Positions 45,423 through 53,363 of a stretch of DNA of 64,000 bases are shown piece after piece. The notes below the pieces were generated by a model that saw only the letters and a program-made list of their open reading frames with translations, did no database searches and was not told the origin of the DNA. The stretch covers positions 1-64,000 of the forward strand of contig NZ_RHOG01000011.1 in NCBI RefSeq assembly GCF_003946405.1, in the 5' to 3' direction. Positions within the stretch are counted from its first letter, which is position 1. The number at the start of each line of letters is the position of its first letter. This DNA is from Lacticaseibacillus yichunensis (GTDB lineage: Bacteria > Bacillota > Bacilli > Lactobacillales > Lactobacillaceae). The position numbers and the translations under genes are program-made.

Positions 45423-46433
45423 ATGCAATCATTATTTGGCCAGATAAATGGTCAACCTGTTACCAAATATTCCGTGACGAACGCAAATGGCGTCACACTG
45501 TCCTGTTTGTCGTTTGGTGCGACCTGGTATTCGCTCACCGTCCCGACTGACGACGGCCCGCGCGACGTGGTCCTGCACTACCGCACCGCAGAAGAATACG
45601 ACCAAGCCAGTTCTTTTCTCTGCAAAACGATTGGGCGGACAGCCGGTCGAATCGGCAAGGGCCAAGCCACGCTGAACGGCCAGCTCGTTCAGGTCCCAAC
45701 CAACGAAAATGGCAACACCCTGCACGGTGGCAAGCATGGCCTGCATGACCTCAACTGGGACGGCCGTACTGAGGGGTCGCGCATTATTTTCACCTGCCAC
45801 ATGCCAAGCAGCGTGGACGGATACCCGGGCGATCTGGACGCGCAGGTGGAGTACCTGCTCGACGACAACGACACTGTCACGATCAGCTACAGCGCCACCG
45901 CCAGCGAAGACACGCTGTGGAACCCGACTTGCCATATCTACTTCAACCTGGACGGCGCAGACAACACGATCAACGCGCAGGACATGCAGGTGCTTGCCGA
46001 CCAGCGGCTTGAACTCGATGAGGAAAAAATTCCGACTGGCGAATTCCTGCCGCTGGCGGAAACTCCATATAACTTCAAGACGCAGGCAAACCTGGGTACC
46101 GCGATCGACGGCCTGCAGGATATCGATGAAAAGGGCATCGATGATGTCTATGTGATCAACGAGCACGACGAAAACGACCCTGTTTGCACCCTGTGGTCCA
46201 GCGACAAAAAGGTGAGTGTCGCGCTCACCTCCCCGCGCAACGGGCTTGTCGTGTACTCTGGCAATCACTTCGAGGCTGCGGACGACCTGGAAGGCTATGA
46301 AGGCCGCCCATACGTCGGTATCGCCGTTGAAGCCCAGACCCTGCCAACCGCCGCCACAGACGACTCTGGCACCATCAAGCTGGCCGCAGACGAACAGCGC
46401 GACGACTGGATCTCATACCATTTCGCTTATTAG
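45423..46433 (+). CDS. galM: Aldose 1-epimerase (mutarotase)
   Basis: 336 residues, AAAGGAG before ATG 45423. Catalytic His residues in NTLHGGKHGLHDLNW and NPTCHIYFNL, and the C-terminal Glu in GIAVEAQTLP. It interconverts alpha and beta anomers of aldoses such as galactose, glucose and xylose. Monocistronic, ending at a bidirectional terminator shared with nagE. Confidence 0.93.
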   Translation: MQSLFGQINGQPVTKYSVTNANGVTLSCLSFGATWYSLTVPTDDGPRDVVLHYRTAEEYDQASSFLCKTIGRTAGRIGKGQATLNGQLVQVPTNENGNTLHGGKHGLHDLNWDGRTEGSRIIFTCHMPSSVDGYPGDLDAQVEYLLDDNDTVTISYSATASEDTLWNPTCHIYFNLDGADNTINAQDMQVLADQRLELDEEKIPTGEFLPLAETPYNFKTQANLGTAIDGLQDIDEKGIDDVYVINEHDENDPVCTLWSSDKKVSVALTSPRNGLVVYSGNHFEAADDLEGYEGRPYVGIAVEAQTLPTAATDDSGTIKLAADEQRDDWISYHFAY

Positions 46434-46524
46434 AAAAGGGTGCGAAGCCGAGCGGTTAGGTCTGAGCAGCTAAGCGCACCAGCGCCACGCGCTTTCGCAA
46501 CATTGCACCATTCCAAATGCACGC

Positions 46525-46593
46525 AAAAAACAGGCAGCGACCGCGTCACCTCGGTGTTTTCCACCAGTGTGATGCGGCGCTGCCTGTTTTTTT
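46525..46593. terminator. Bidirectional terminator between galM and nagE
   Basis: AAAAACAGGCAGCG and CGCTGCCTGTTTTT form the outer stem; T runs on both strands. Confidence 0.85.
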
Positions 46594-46611
46594 CTTCCAT
46601 TATAGAAGTGG

Positions 46612-48624
46612 TTACTTCGTGGTAGCACTCAACACCAGCGTCTCAGCTGTGGCATCGCCGACAGCCTTGAACTTCATGATGCCGACCGCGTCCATGTTCG
46701 TGATGATCACGATCATTGGGGTCTTCTTGCCTGCCGCGACGATCGCGTCAAGATCCGCGATCGCGACCACGTCACCGTGCTTGACGGTTTGGCCAACTTC
46801 AACTTTGACGTCAAACGGCGCACCCTTCAGCTCAACGGTGTCGATACCCATGTGAAGCAGAACTTCCAGGCCAGCATCGGTCTTGAAGCCGATCGCGTGC
46901 TTGGTTGGGAAGACCGCTTCGATCGTCCCATCGACAGGCGCGGTGATCGTACCGTTTGCGGGATCGATGGCAAAGCCGTCACCCAGCATCTTTTGGGCAA
47001 AGGTCGGATCTGGCACATCGGCGAGATCCATGACGTGACCTTCTGCGACGCTGTAAAAGTTTTCAGTGACATCACGCTTGATGCCGGCTGGGACGTCCGC
47101 AACAGGTGCTGCAGGCGTTGCATCGGCGGCGGCATCCTTGTCTGCAGCTGCCCCACCCTGCAACGTAGCCAGCGGCGTCTTCGCATTTTCCAACTTGCTC
47201 AAGGCATCCGCAACGAATTGAACTTCGGTGCCGATGATGATCTGCAAGTTGTGATCATCGATCTTGTTGACGCCGGCCGCACCGGAATGCTTGATGGCGC
47301 CTTCGTTGATCTTGTTGGTATCGGAAAGTTGCAGACGCAAACGGGTCGTGCAGTTGTCAACCTCAGTCAGATTTTCAAAACCACCCAAAGCGGCGTAGAT
47401 CTGCTTGGCCTGACGCATGTACTTGTCGTCTTCGGCGGCGGCGGTGATGATCGGTTCGTCGTCGGCGCTGTCATCGATGGCTTCACGGCCTGGGGTCATC
47501 AAGTTGAACTTCTTGATTGCCCAGTTGAAGCCGAAGTAGTAAATGACGGCCATCACAAGCCCTTGCAAGATCAGCATGTACGGCTGGTTGGCGATCGGGT
47601 TCTTGAAGCTCAACACGAAATCGACCAAGCCGGCGGAAAACGCGAAACCTGCAGTCCAGTGCATGAATGCGGCAAAGGCCAAGGACAGGCCAGTGAAGAT
47701 CGCGTGAATCACGTACAGTGGCCATGCGACAAACATGAAGGAGAATTCAAGCGGTTCGGTGACACCGGTGAAGAATGAGGCAAACGCCCCAGCCAACATC
47801 AGGGAGCCGACTTCCTTTTTCCGCTCAGGCCGCGCGTTCTTGTAGATTGCATACGCGCCGGCTGGCAGACCAAACATCATGACTGGGAAAAAGCCAGCCT
47901 GGAACATCCCGGTGACCCCTTTTGGCCCCTGAGACGCGAGGAACTTGCCGATATCGTTGATGCCGGCGACGTCGAACCAAAAAACAGAGTTCAGCGCCTG
48001 ATGCAGGCCGGTCGGAATCAGCAAGCGGTTGAAGAACCCGTACAGGCCAGCCCCGACCGCGCCGAGTTTGACGATGCTTTCGCCAAATGCGACCAATGCG
48101 GAGTATACTGGCGGCCAAACAACGAACAGAACTGCGGACACGGCCATCATCACAAACGCTGAGATGATCGGCACCGCGCGCTTGCCGCTGAAGAACGACA
48201 AGGCCATTGGCAATTTTACTTCATGGAATCGGTTGTACAGCGCCGCGGCGATGACCCCGGCCATGATCCCGATGAAAACGTTGGTGATTTGATTGAACGC
48301 CGGATTAACGGCGGTCACTTTGACGCCGGTGAACACCGCAATGTTGTCCGGTTTCAGCACATTAACTGGCACTTCAAAGGCGACCAGCCCGGCAAACGCC
48401 GCGGCCCCGTCTTTATCTTTGGCCATGCCAAGCGCAACGCCCACTGCGAAAAGAATTGGCAGCTGGTTGAGAATGGCAAGTCCACCCTGAAGCAAGAAGT
48501 TGGCGATCGAGTTAGGCCCAAAAGACAGCCAATAGTTCGCGATGCCGACCAACAGCGCGGCTGCTGGCAAAACGGCGACTGGCAGCTGCAAGGAGCGGCC
48601 GAGTCGTTGCATGTATGACTTCAT
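46612..48624 (-). CDS. nagE: PTS N-acetylglucosamine transporter EIICBA
   Basis: 670 residues. EIIC domain 1-375 with the GlcNAc/glucose-class block LIPTGLHQALNSVFWFDVAG; EIIB with phosphorylated C425 (EVDNCTTRLRLQL); EIIA with H591 (LLHMGIDTVELKG). Full CBA fusion, membrane protein. It imports and phosphorylates N-acetylglucosamine, judged by the NagE-like block; glucose remains possible. Two NagR/DasR-type dre sites and a cre-like box upstream support amino-sugar control. Confidence 0.88.
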   Translation of the reverse strand: MKSYMQRLGRSLQLPVAVLPAAALLVGIANYWLSFGPNSIANFLLQGGLAILNQLPILFAVGVALGMAKDKDGAAAFAGLVAFEVPVNVLKPDNIAVFTGVKVTAVNPAFNQITNVFIGIMAGVIAAALYNRFHEVKLPMALSFFSGKRAVPIISAFVMMAVSAVLFVVWPPVYSALVAFGESIVKLGAVGAGLYGFFNRLLIPTGLHQALNSVFWFDVAGINDIGKFLASQGPKGVTGMFQAGFFPVMMFGLPAGAYAIYKNARPERKKEVGSLMLAGAFASFFTGVTEPLEFSFMFVAWPLYVIHAIFTGLSLAFAAFMHWTAGFAFSAGLVDFVLSFKNPIANQPYMLILQGLVMAVIYYFGFNWAIKKFNLMTPGREAIDDSADDEPIITAAAEDDKYMRQAKQIYAALGGFENLTEVDNCTTRLRLQLSDTNKINEGAIKHSGAAGVNKIDDHNLQIIIGTEVQFVADALSKLENAKTPLATLQGGAAADKDAAADATPAAPVADVPAGIKRDVTENFYSVAEGHVMDLADVPDPTFAQKMLGDGFAIDPANGTITAPVDGTIEAVFPTKHAIGFKTDAGLEVLLHMGIDTVELKGAPFDVKVEVGQTVKHGDVVAIADLDAIVAAGKKTPMIVIITNMDAVGIMKFKAVGDATAETLVLSATTK

Positions 48625-48653
48625 GTTTATCCCCCCAAATATAAATTAAATAA

Positions 48654-48667
48654 TGCAATCGCTTTCC
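48654..48667. promoter_or_regulatory. cre-like box upstream of nagE
   Basis: Minus strand GGAAAGCGATTGCA matches 12 of 14 cre positions, 30 nt before the ATG. Confidence 0.4.
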
Positions 48668-48705
48668 AAAAACGCAATCAAAAAGCGGTCATGTAAGCAT
48701 TTTCG

Positions 48706-48734
48706 AGTTTACAGGGCGAATGAAAAAAACACAA
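48706..48734 (-). promoter_or_regulatory. nagE promoter
   Basis: Minus strand TTGTGT (48729-48734), 17-bp spacer, TAAACT (48706-48711). Confidence 0.5.
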
Positions 48735-48744
48735 CCCCCTGGCG

Positions 48745-48760
48745 TTTGGTCTACACCAAT
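48745..48760. promoter_or_regulatory. dre-like operator 1 (NagR/DasR type)
   Basis: TTTGGTCTACACCAAT closely resembles the dre palindrome built on TGGTCTAGACCA. It lies immediately upstream of the nagE -35. Confidence 0.6.
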
Positions 48761-48790
48761 TATGAGAAAGCGCTGACGTGGAGCTTGTTG

Positions 48791-48806
48791 GTTGGTCTAT
48801 GCCAAT
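48791..48806. promoter_or_regulatory. dre-like operator 2 (NagR/DasR type)
   Basis: GTTGGTCTATGCCAAT, 46 bp from operator 1 (about four to five helical turns). Confidence 0.55.
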
Positions 48807-49072
48807 GAATGCGATACCAGTCGCCTTTATCCTGAATTCACGCGAAATTGGCCCGCGTGGTGATAATAAGCAAAAAAAATATTGGTCAGCTTTGACCGAC
48901 AATCGTACCCCACATCCGGGGTGATTGCCTCCGTCACTGCATACCAATTAGTGCGAGAGACTGCCACGATTTTTCCTGAGGCCTCTATCTTTGCCCGGCG
49001 CCACCCTGTTATGATGAGACAAGCGGCTAACTTTGCCGCTCGCACCGCCCCCACGAAAAGGAGCGACTTACG

Positions 49073-49642
49073 ATGAAAAAAATAGCGATCATGACGCTGT
49101 TTGCCCTGTGCCTCGTAGCGACAGGCTGCCAGCAATCGACCACCAAGACCCATCCGGCCACGATGACCAGTTCCGCCGCCCCGACCTCCGTGGATGCCGC
49201 GGCGCCGGATGTGACGTTGAACGATGCCTGGACAACCTTATTGCGCCAACATGGCGAGATCGCCGTGACCCAAGTCAAACTGGCAGCTGGGCATTACACG
49301 CTGACTGGGCAAGATGCGAGCCGAGAGATCGAGCTGACGATCGATGCCACCTCGGGCAGGGTCCTGAAAACAGCCTCCGAGGAGATCACCGAAGATGAGC
49401 TTGATGACGACCGCGATGCCGTGATCGAGCGACAAAATCTCCTGACCCAGAGCAAGGCCGTTGCCGCCGCAACGCCCCACGCGACTGGGAAGCTGACCAG
49501 TTGGGAGATCGAAGAAGACAGCGGTCGCATGGTGTGGGAGTTTCAATATAAAGATGGCCAAAAAGAGACCGAGGTCCAGCTCGACGCCTACAACGGGACC
49601 GTGCTTGGCGTCGATGAAGACGAAGATGACGGACCATCCTAA
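49073..49642 (+). CDS. PepSY-domain lipoprotein
   Basis: 189 residues, AAAGGAGCG before ATG 49073. Lipobox LVATGC with acylated C19, Thr/Ser/Ala linker, then two PepSY-like repeats: about 62-115 (AVTQVKLAAG..ELTIDATSGRVLK) and 130-185 (SWEIEEDSGRMVWEFQYKDG). PepSY proteins are thought to bind or inhibit extracellular peptidases. Anchored on the outer membrane face; monocistronic. Confidence 0.85.
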   Translation: MKKIAIMTLFALCLVATGCQQSTTKTHPATMTSSAAPTSVDAAAPDVTLNDAWTTLLRQHGEIAVTQVKLAAGHYTLTGQDASREIELTIDATSGRVLKTASEEITEDELDDDRDAVIERQNLLTQSKAVAAATPHATGKLTSWEIEEDSGRMVWEFQYKDGQKETEVQLDAYNGTVLGVDEDEDDGPS

Positions 49643-49656
49643 ACTAGGGGCCATAC

Positions 49657-49687
49657 AAAAAGGCAACGCACGCCGCGTTGCCTTTTT
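49657..49687. terminator. Bidirectional terminator
   Basis: AAAAAGGCAACGC..GCGTTGCCTTTTT; serves the lipoprotein (+) and the NusG_II-like gene (-). Confidence 0.85.
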
Positions 49688-49696
49688 GCGTCCGGG

Positions 49697-50110
49697 TCAA
49701 GGTTGCACGAGCCCACCCGCATCCGGATCGTCGCCTGCCTGAATCAGAATGATCAATTTATGCGGTAGACAGATGCTTTGCTGCCCAGGTTGCGAGATCC
49801 AGCTGGTATGGACCGCGATCTGATCCGGCGTGTTATCCTCTTTATCCCGGATCCGCGCGCCGTCGACTTCGATCACATTGTATTGGCCCGGCGCGGGGTG
49901 CAACGTGAATTGCGTGTGCGGGGTCTGCTTGTCCAGCTTGATGCGGCGGACCGTCTGACCATCGATCGAGATCACGGCGATCAGGTTTGAGAAAGGCTGA
50001 GCGGCCTGCTGGCGAGACCAGAGCCACCATGGCAAAAAACACAGCGGAATCAGGATAACCAAGAGCACATAATCAAATGGCCGCGTATAATGTCTCAGCC
50101 AATGGCGCAT
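49697..50110 (-). CDS. NusG domain II-like membrane-anchored protein
   Basis: 137 residues. One N-terminal membrane segment (about 13-32) followed by a compact beta-domain with the pattern DGARIRDKEDNTPDQIAVHTSWISQPGQQSICLPHKLIILI, typical of extracytoplasmic NusG_II proteins of Firmicutes. These often accompany FMN-transfer or quinone-linked systems, but no such partner is in the window. Function unknown. No strong ribosome site stands out before ATG 50110. Confidence 0.75.
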   Translation of the reverse strand: MRHWLRHYTRPFDYVLLVILIPLCFLPWWLWSRQQAAQPFSNLIAVISIDGQTVRRIKLDKQTPHTQFTLHPAPGQYNVIEVDGARIRDKEDNTPDQIAVHTSWISQPGQQSICLPHKLIILIQAGDDPDAGGLVQP

Positions 50111-50191
50111 GCGTCCCGCCTCCCCATATCGTAATCAGTACGATATAAATAGTAGCACGCACCCCGTCGCTCGCCAACCACCTTCGCAAAA

Positions 50192-50220
50192 CAAAAAGGC
50201 GACCCCCAAATAGAGTCGCC
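50192..50220 (-). terminator. Terminator of the acyltransferase-like gene
   Basis: GGCGAC..GTCGCC stem followed by TTTTT on the minus strand. Confidence 0.75.
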
Positions 50221-50226
50221 CATTAC

Positions 50227-51048
50227 TTACTGAGTCAGTGCCGTTTGCCGCAATCGGCCCACGCCGACCCCGAGCTTGCCGCCTTTCAATAGAAAGGTCT
50301 TCAGATTCCGCTGCAAGGTCGTGTGCTCCGGCCAGTCGATCAGGGCCGCTTTGGTGCGACCAAACACCCACTTGCGCACATCCTCATGGGACAGATCCGT
50401 GGCGATCACCTCAAAATCATCTTGAAACTGGCGAATTTTCGACTCGGGCGGCAGCACCTCCGCCAGCCCCGGGGCCATCAACCAAGAATGACATTCATAG
50501 GGCTTCGCGGCATCACCCGGGAAATAATCGGCAAAGAAATCGCGGGCCGCGCGATAAGACGCCTGCCGAGACGCAGTGTGCAGATCCGCATCATTTGGAA
50601 TGTGGACCTGAATCGCCGTCTCAGTGCGCTCATACTCAAACGCCCCAAGTCGAAATTCGCGCAAGGTCAGCTGCCGAATCGGCCACTGCAGATCATATGG
50701 CGCCACATCGATTGCCTGAGCATCGCTTTGCAGGATCCGCGTGAAAAACCGCATGGTCGCGTCATAGATCGGCATACTGATGCCGCGATGCGCATACCCA
50801 TTATGTGCGAGCGCCGCCAGTTTCAGTAGGGCATAATAACGCCCGGCAAAGCCCTCACCGCGTGCATCCCACGAGTCCAACTGGGTCGCCAGTTCCTGAT
50901 CGGTCTGCCAGCTCGCCAGCGCATCCAGTTGCCCTTGCCAATAGGGTTCGTCGTACTCAAATGCGTATCGCGCGTCCATTTCGGTCATCGCCAGCGCGAT
51001 CGGTTTCGGGGTCTGAATATGGGACATCAATGATTGAAGGGTGATCAT
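50227..51048 (-). CDS. Acyltransferase-like (GNAT-C type) protein
   Basis: 273 residues from ATG 51048 with GGAGGCAAGCC upstream; the longer frame to 51285 is rejected. The region IQVHIPNDADLHTASRQASYRAARDFF..PYECHSWLMAPGLAEVLPPES resembles the acyltransferase-domain proteins with a GNAT-like C-terminal domain found in lactobacilli and clostridia. Cytoplasmic, substrate unknown. Divergent from the SGNH hydrolase gene. Confidence 0.65.
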   Translation of the reverse strand: MITLQSLMSHIQTPKPIALAMTEMDARYAFEYDEPYWQGQLDALASWQTDQELATQLDSWDARGEGFAGRYYALLKLAALAHNGYAHRGISMPIYDATMRFFTRILQSDAQAIDVAPYDLQWPIRQLTLREFRLGAFEYERTETAIQVHIPNDADLHTASRQASYRAARDFFADYFPGDAAKPYECHSWLMAPGLAEVLPPESKIRQFQDDFEVIATDLSHEDVRKWVFGRTKAALIDWPEHTTLQRNLKTFLLKGGKLGVGVGRLRQTALTQ

Positions 51049-51199
51049 GGCTTGCCTCCTTGAGTGCACTGTTATTTTACGCCATCGAGGCTGCTGAAAA
51101 ACAGTTTCTGGCAATTTCTCATCGAGTCTTTTCTTTTTTGCCATCCAGTGAGAAGATACCGGTGAAGCGTTTACAAATACAAGCTTGGAGATGAGTTTT

Positions 51200-51865
51200 T
51201 TGCTTTTTAAAGCGAACACGAAACTTGTTTTGACGGGTGATTCCGTCACTGATTTTGGCCGCGATCGGACGGGCTGGCCGGGCACCGAACCGTCACTTGG
51301 AACCGGCTATCCGCGCGTGATCTCCGCCGAGCTGGCCGCGGTGTATCCGGAACTGAAGATCTTGACCATCAATCGCGGCGTGTCCGGCGACACGACCAAC
51401 GAACTGGTCGCCCGCTACCAGGCCGATGTCTTGGACCTGCATCCAGATGTCGTCTCGATTCTGATCGGGGTCAACGACGTATGGCGCCATTTCGACAGCA
51501 CCTTCCTGCATCCCACGGACCTCGTTGACTTGCCGCTGTACCGCGAGCATTACCAATGGCTGATCGACCAGTCGAAGGCGGCCGGCGCCCAGGTGTTGGT
51601 CATGAGTCCCTTCTTCTTTGAGGCCAACCACAACGACCCGATGCGGCAAATGGTCGACGAGTTCACCGCCGCGGCCAAGGACCTCGCTGCGACCAACGAT
51701 CTGCTTTACATTGATATTCAGGCGCGCATCGATGCGTATCTGAAAAACAATTCGCCGTACCTGCTCACACCAGATCGGGTCCATCCAAATTACATTGGCC
51801 ACACCTTAGTCGCCAACGAATGGCTGCATGCAATCGGCTTTGATGCCGACCACCGGCAAGCCTGA
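51200..51865 (+). CDS. SGNH/GDSL hydrolase (esterase)
   Basis: 221 residues if begun at TTG 51200, nine nt after GGAG (51187-51190); an ATG at 51191 directly abuts the ribosome site and is less likely. Blocks: TGDSVTDFGR (Ser nucleophile), NRGVSGDTT (Gly), GVNDVW (Asn), DRVHPN (Asp, His). Complete catalytic set; no signal peptide. Family members often deacetylate sugars or xylan fragments; the role here is open. Confidence 0.85.
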   Translation: MLFKANTKLVLTGDSVTDFGRDRTGWPGTEPSLGTGYPRVISAELAAVYPELKILTINRGVSGDTTNELVARYQADVLDLHPDVVSILIGVNDVWRHFDSTFLHPTDLVDLPLYREHYQWLIDQSKAAGAQVLVMSPFFFEANHNDPMRQMVDEFTAAAKDLAATNDLLYIDIQARIDAYLKNNSPYLLTPDRVHPNYIGHTLVANEWLHAIGFDADHRQA

Positions 51866-51893
51866 TCCACACATAAATCAACACGCACCACGC

Positions 51894-51931
51894 AAAAAAG
51901 CTGAGACCAGACGATCGGTCTCAGCTTTTTT
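51894..51931. terminator. Perfect 15-bp bidirectional terminator
   Basis: AAAAAAGCTGAGACC (51894-51908) pairs perfectly with 51917-51931. It ends the SGNH gene (+) and the structured RNA (-). Confidence 0.9.
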
Positions 51932-52268
51932 GGCGTCTTCTCGCGGCGGTGCGCGGACACCACCGTTTTGATGGCACAGCAAACAGGCCGAAGTCTCCTC
52001 CGACCTGCCAAATTTTAGGTTGGATCCCTTTCCCTCTTCATTTTCGAGATTCCTCCCGTCGGTGTTAGGGGAACTTATTGAGTTAGAAATACGGGTGGTA
52101 CATTTTCCGGTGCCTTTCAGCACTGGGTCCGTTTCTCCCTTTGGGTCACCCAACATCGTACAGATGACCGTCATTGCGTCGCTCGGGGTGGGTCGCGGGT
52201 TGTCTCCCGCCGGACTGACCGACGCTGGGAGAAAACTCGTGGCCAGCTCCTCCACGCCTCTCAGTGTC
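51894..52268 (-). ncRNA. Candidate structured non-coding RNA, about 375 nt
   Basis: A near-consensus promoter (52275-52303) drives the minus strand toward the strong terminator at 51894-51931. No convincing gene lies between; the 150-codon open frame has no ribosome site and odd composition. Stems visible on the RNA include CGTGG/CCACG, CTCCC/GGGAG and GGTGTCCGCGCACC. Its size matches tmRNA or RNase P RNA, but I find neither the tmRNA tag codons nor the GAGGAAAGTCC core of RNase P. Identity unknown. Confidence 0.6.
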
Positions 52269-52274
52269 GAAATA

Positions 52275-52303
52275 AGTATAACGTGAGAAAACGTTCTCGT
52301 CAA
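52275..52303 (-). promoter_or_regulatory. Strong promoter of the 375-nt RNA
   Basis: Minus strand TTGACG (52298-52303), exactly 17 bp, TATACT (52275-52280). Confidence 0.75.
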
Positions 52304-52529
52304 TAGGATTGTGAATCTGTTTTGGCCCATTCTTGTAAAATGTTTGTAACTAGTTGAATGTAGATCGTCGCCCGCACGGCCAACACATCAGCTTCTTTTC
52401 CCCGTTTCAAGGCCCGTCTTCTAGATAAACATATGATTTTTGATTTATACAAATTTCACAAGACTAATTCCGTGACAAATAACGATGTTCAGTCTAAACT
52501 TTTTGGCAAACTAGAAAGGAATGACCAAA

Positions 52530-53351
52530 ATGGCGATCCCAAAGCAGATCATCACGTTATATGGCTGGATCATCGACATCGTTAAAGCGGACATGATCGA
52601 TCCTGTGACGAGTCACGTCACAAGCGGCGTCTTTTTAGAGATCGGTGCCGACTGGATGCAAGCTCGGCCGGATGAGCCCCGGCTTCCGATCGACTCGATC
52701 ATTGTCTATGTCGACGTGACACCAGCCCTACTTCGACGAGACATCTTCAGGATAGATATCGGCGGGATGAACAGTTTCACTGGCAAAGTCGCGACGGCCT
52801 ATCTCACAACGACCGTCTCTCAAACCAAGTGGCGATTGACCCACCAAATAGCCATTAGTAAGGAATTACGTCTATTCGAAGCGAGCTGGCTCGGCCGCCT
52901 CAAGCAATCCAAAGACCTCTCCCCGCGCAATCTCGCTCGTCTCGACGGCCTCTATCTCCGTTTCAAAAAATCTGAGCTGACCCTCGATCAACTCTACGAT
53001 CTGCAAACGAAGATCACCAAGCCATACCGAGGCAGTCTCCCTCACGAGTTGATTGCAAAGCGGCGTGCCGAACTTAGCCTTATCGCGGCGGATGATGCCC
53101 AAAACGGTGCCCCGGTGCCCCTTTTGATCAATACAAAGCCAGGCAACTGGCTCTATCAGGCAAAACTCGATGGGTGGATCGATCCATATTTCATGGAGGA
53201 ATCTAATCTCGATTATGAGACCAAGCTCGCCCACCTGATCGAGCGGCTGCAAGGCGAAGTCACTTACCGCGAGCGCCATCATGTCCCGTTTTTCGAAGAA
53301 GGCGATCTACCGCCGGACCTTGAGCAGCACCATTATCAGCCGCGAAGTTAA
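52530..53351 (+). CDS. Hypothetical protein (273 aa), no recognised family
   Basis: Start ATG 52530 is nine nt after AAAGGA; the ATG at 52521 touches it. Two parts are visible: residues 1-110, beta-rich (SGVFLEIGADW, DSIIVYVDVTP), and 115-270, helical and charged (SPRNLARLDGLYLRFKKSELTLDQLYDLQTKI). No signal peptide or membrane segment. Its upstream region is AT-rich compared with the window, so it may be a recent arrival. The gene ends 12 bp from the convergent sulfatase without a terminator. Confidence 0.65.
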   Translation: MAIPKQIITLYGWIIDIVKADMIDPVTSHVTSGVFLEIGADWMQARPDEPRLPIDSIIVYVDVTPALLRRDIFRIDIGGMNSFTGKVATAYLTTTVSQTKWRLTHQIAISKELRLFEASWLGRLKQSKDLSPRNLARLDGLYLRFKKSELTLDQLYDLQTKITKPYRGSLPHELIAKRRAELSLIAADDAQNGAPVPLLINTKPGNWLYQAKLDGWIDPYFMEESNLDYETKLAHLIERLQGEVTYRERHHVPFFEEGDLPPDLEQHHYQPRS

Positions 53352-53363
53352 CTTCACTGCTCA

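Noticed and set aside
52091-52105. T-box-like GGGTGGTAC on the plus strand
   Set aside because: The rest of the T-box (CCGCG, antiterminator, following terminator and aminoacyl gene) is absent, and the promoter points the other way.
51894-52268. tmRNA or RNase P RNA identity for the 375-nt RNA
   Set aside because: No tag-peptide codons or GGGG..GTTACGG start of tmRNA; no GAGGAAAGTCC or ACAGAA core of RNase P. Left as unidentified.
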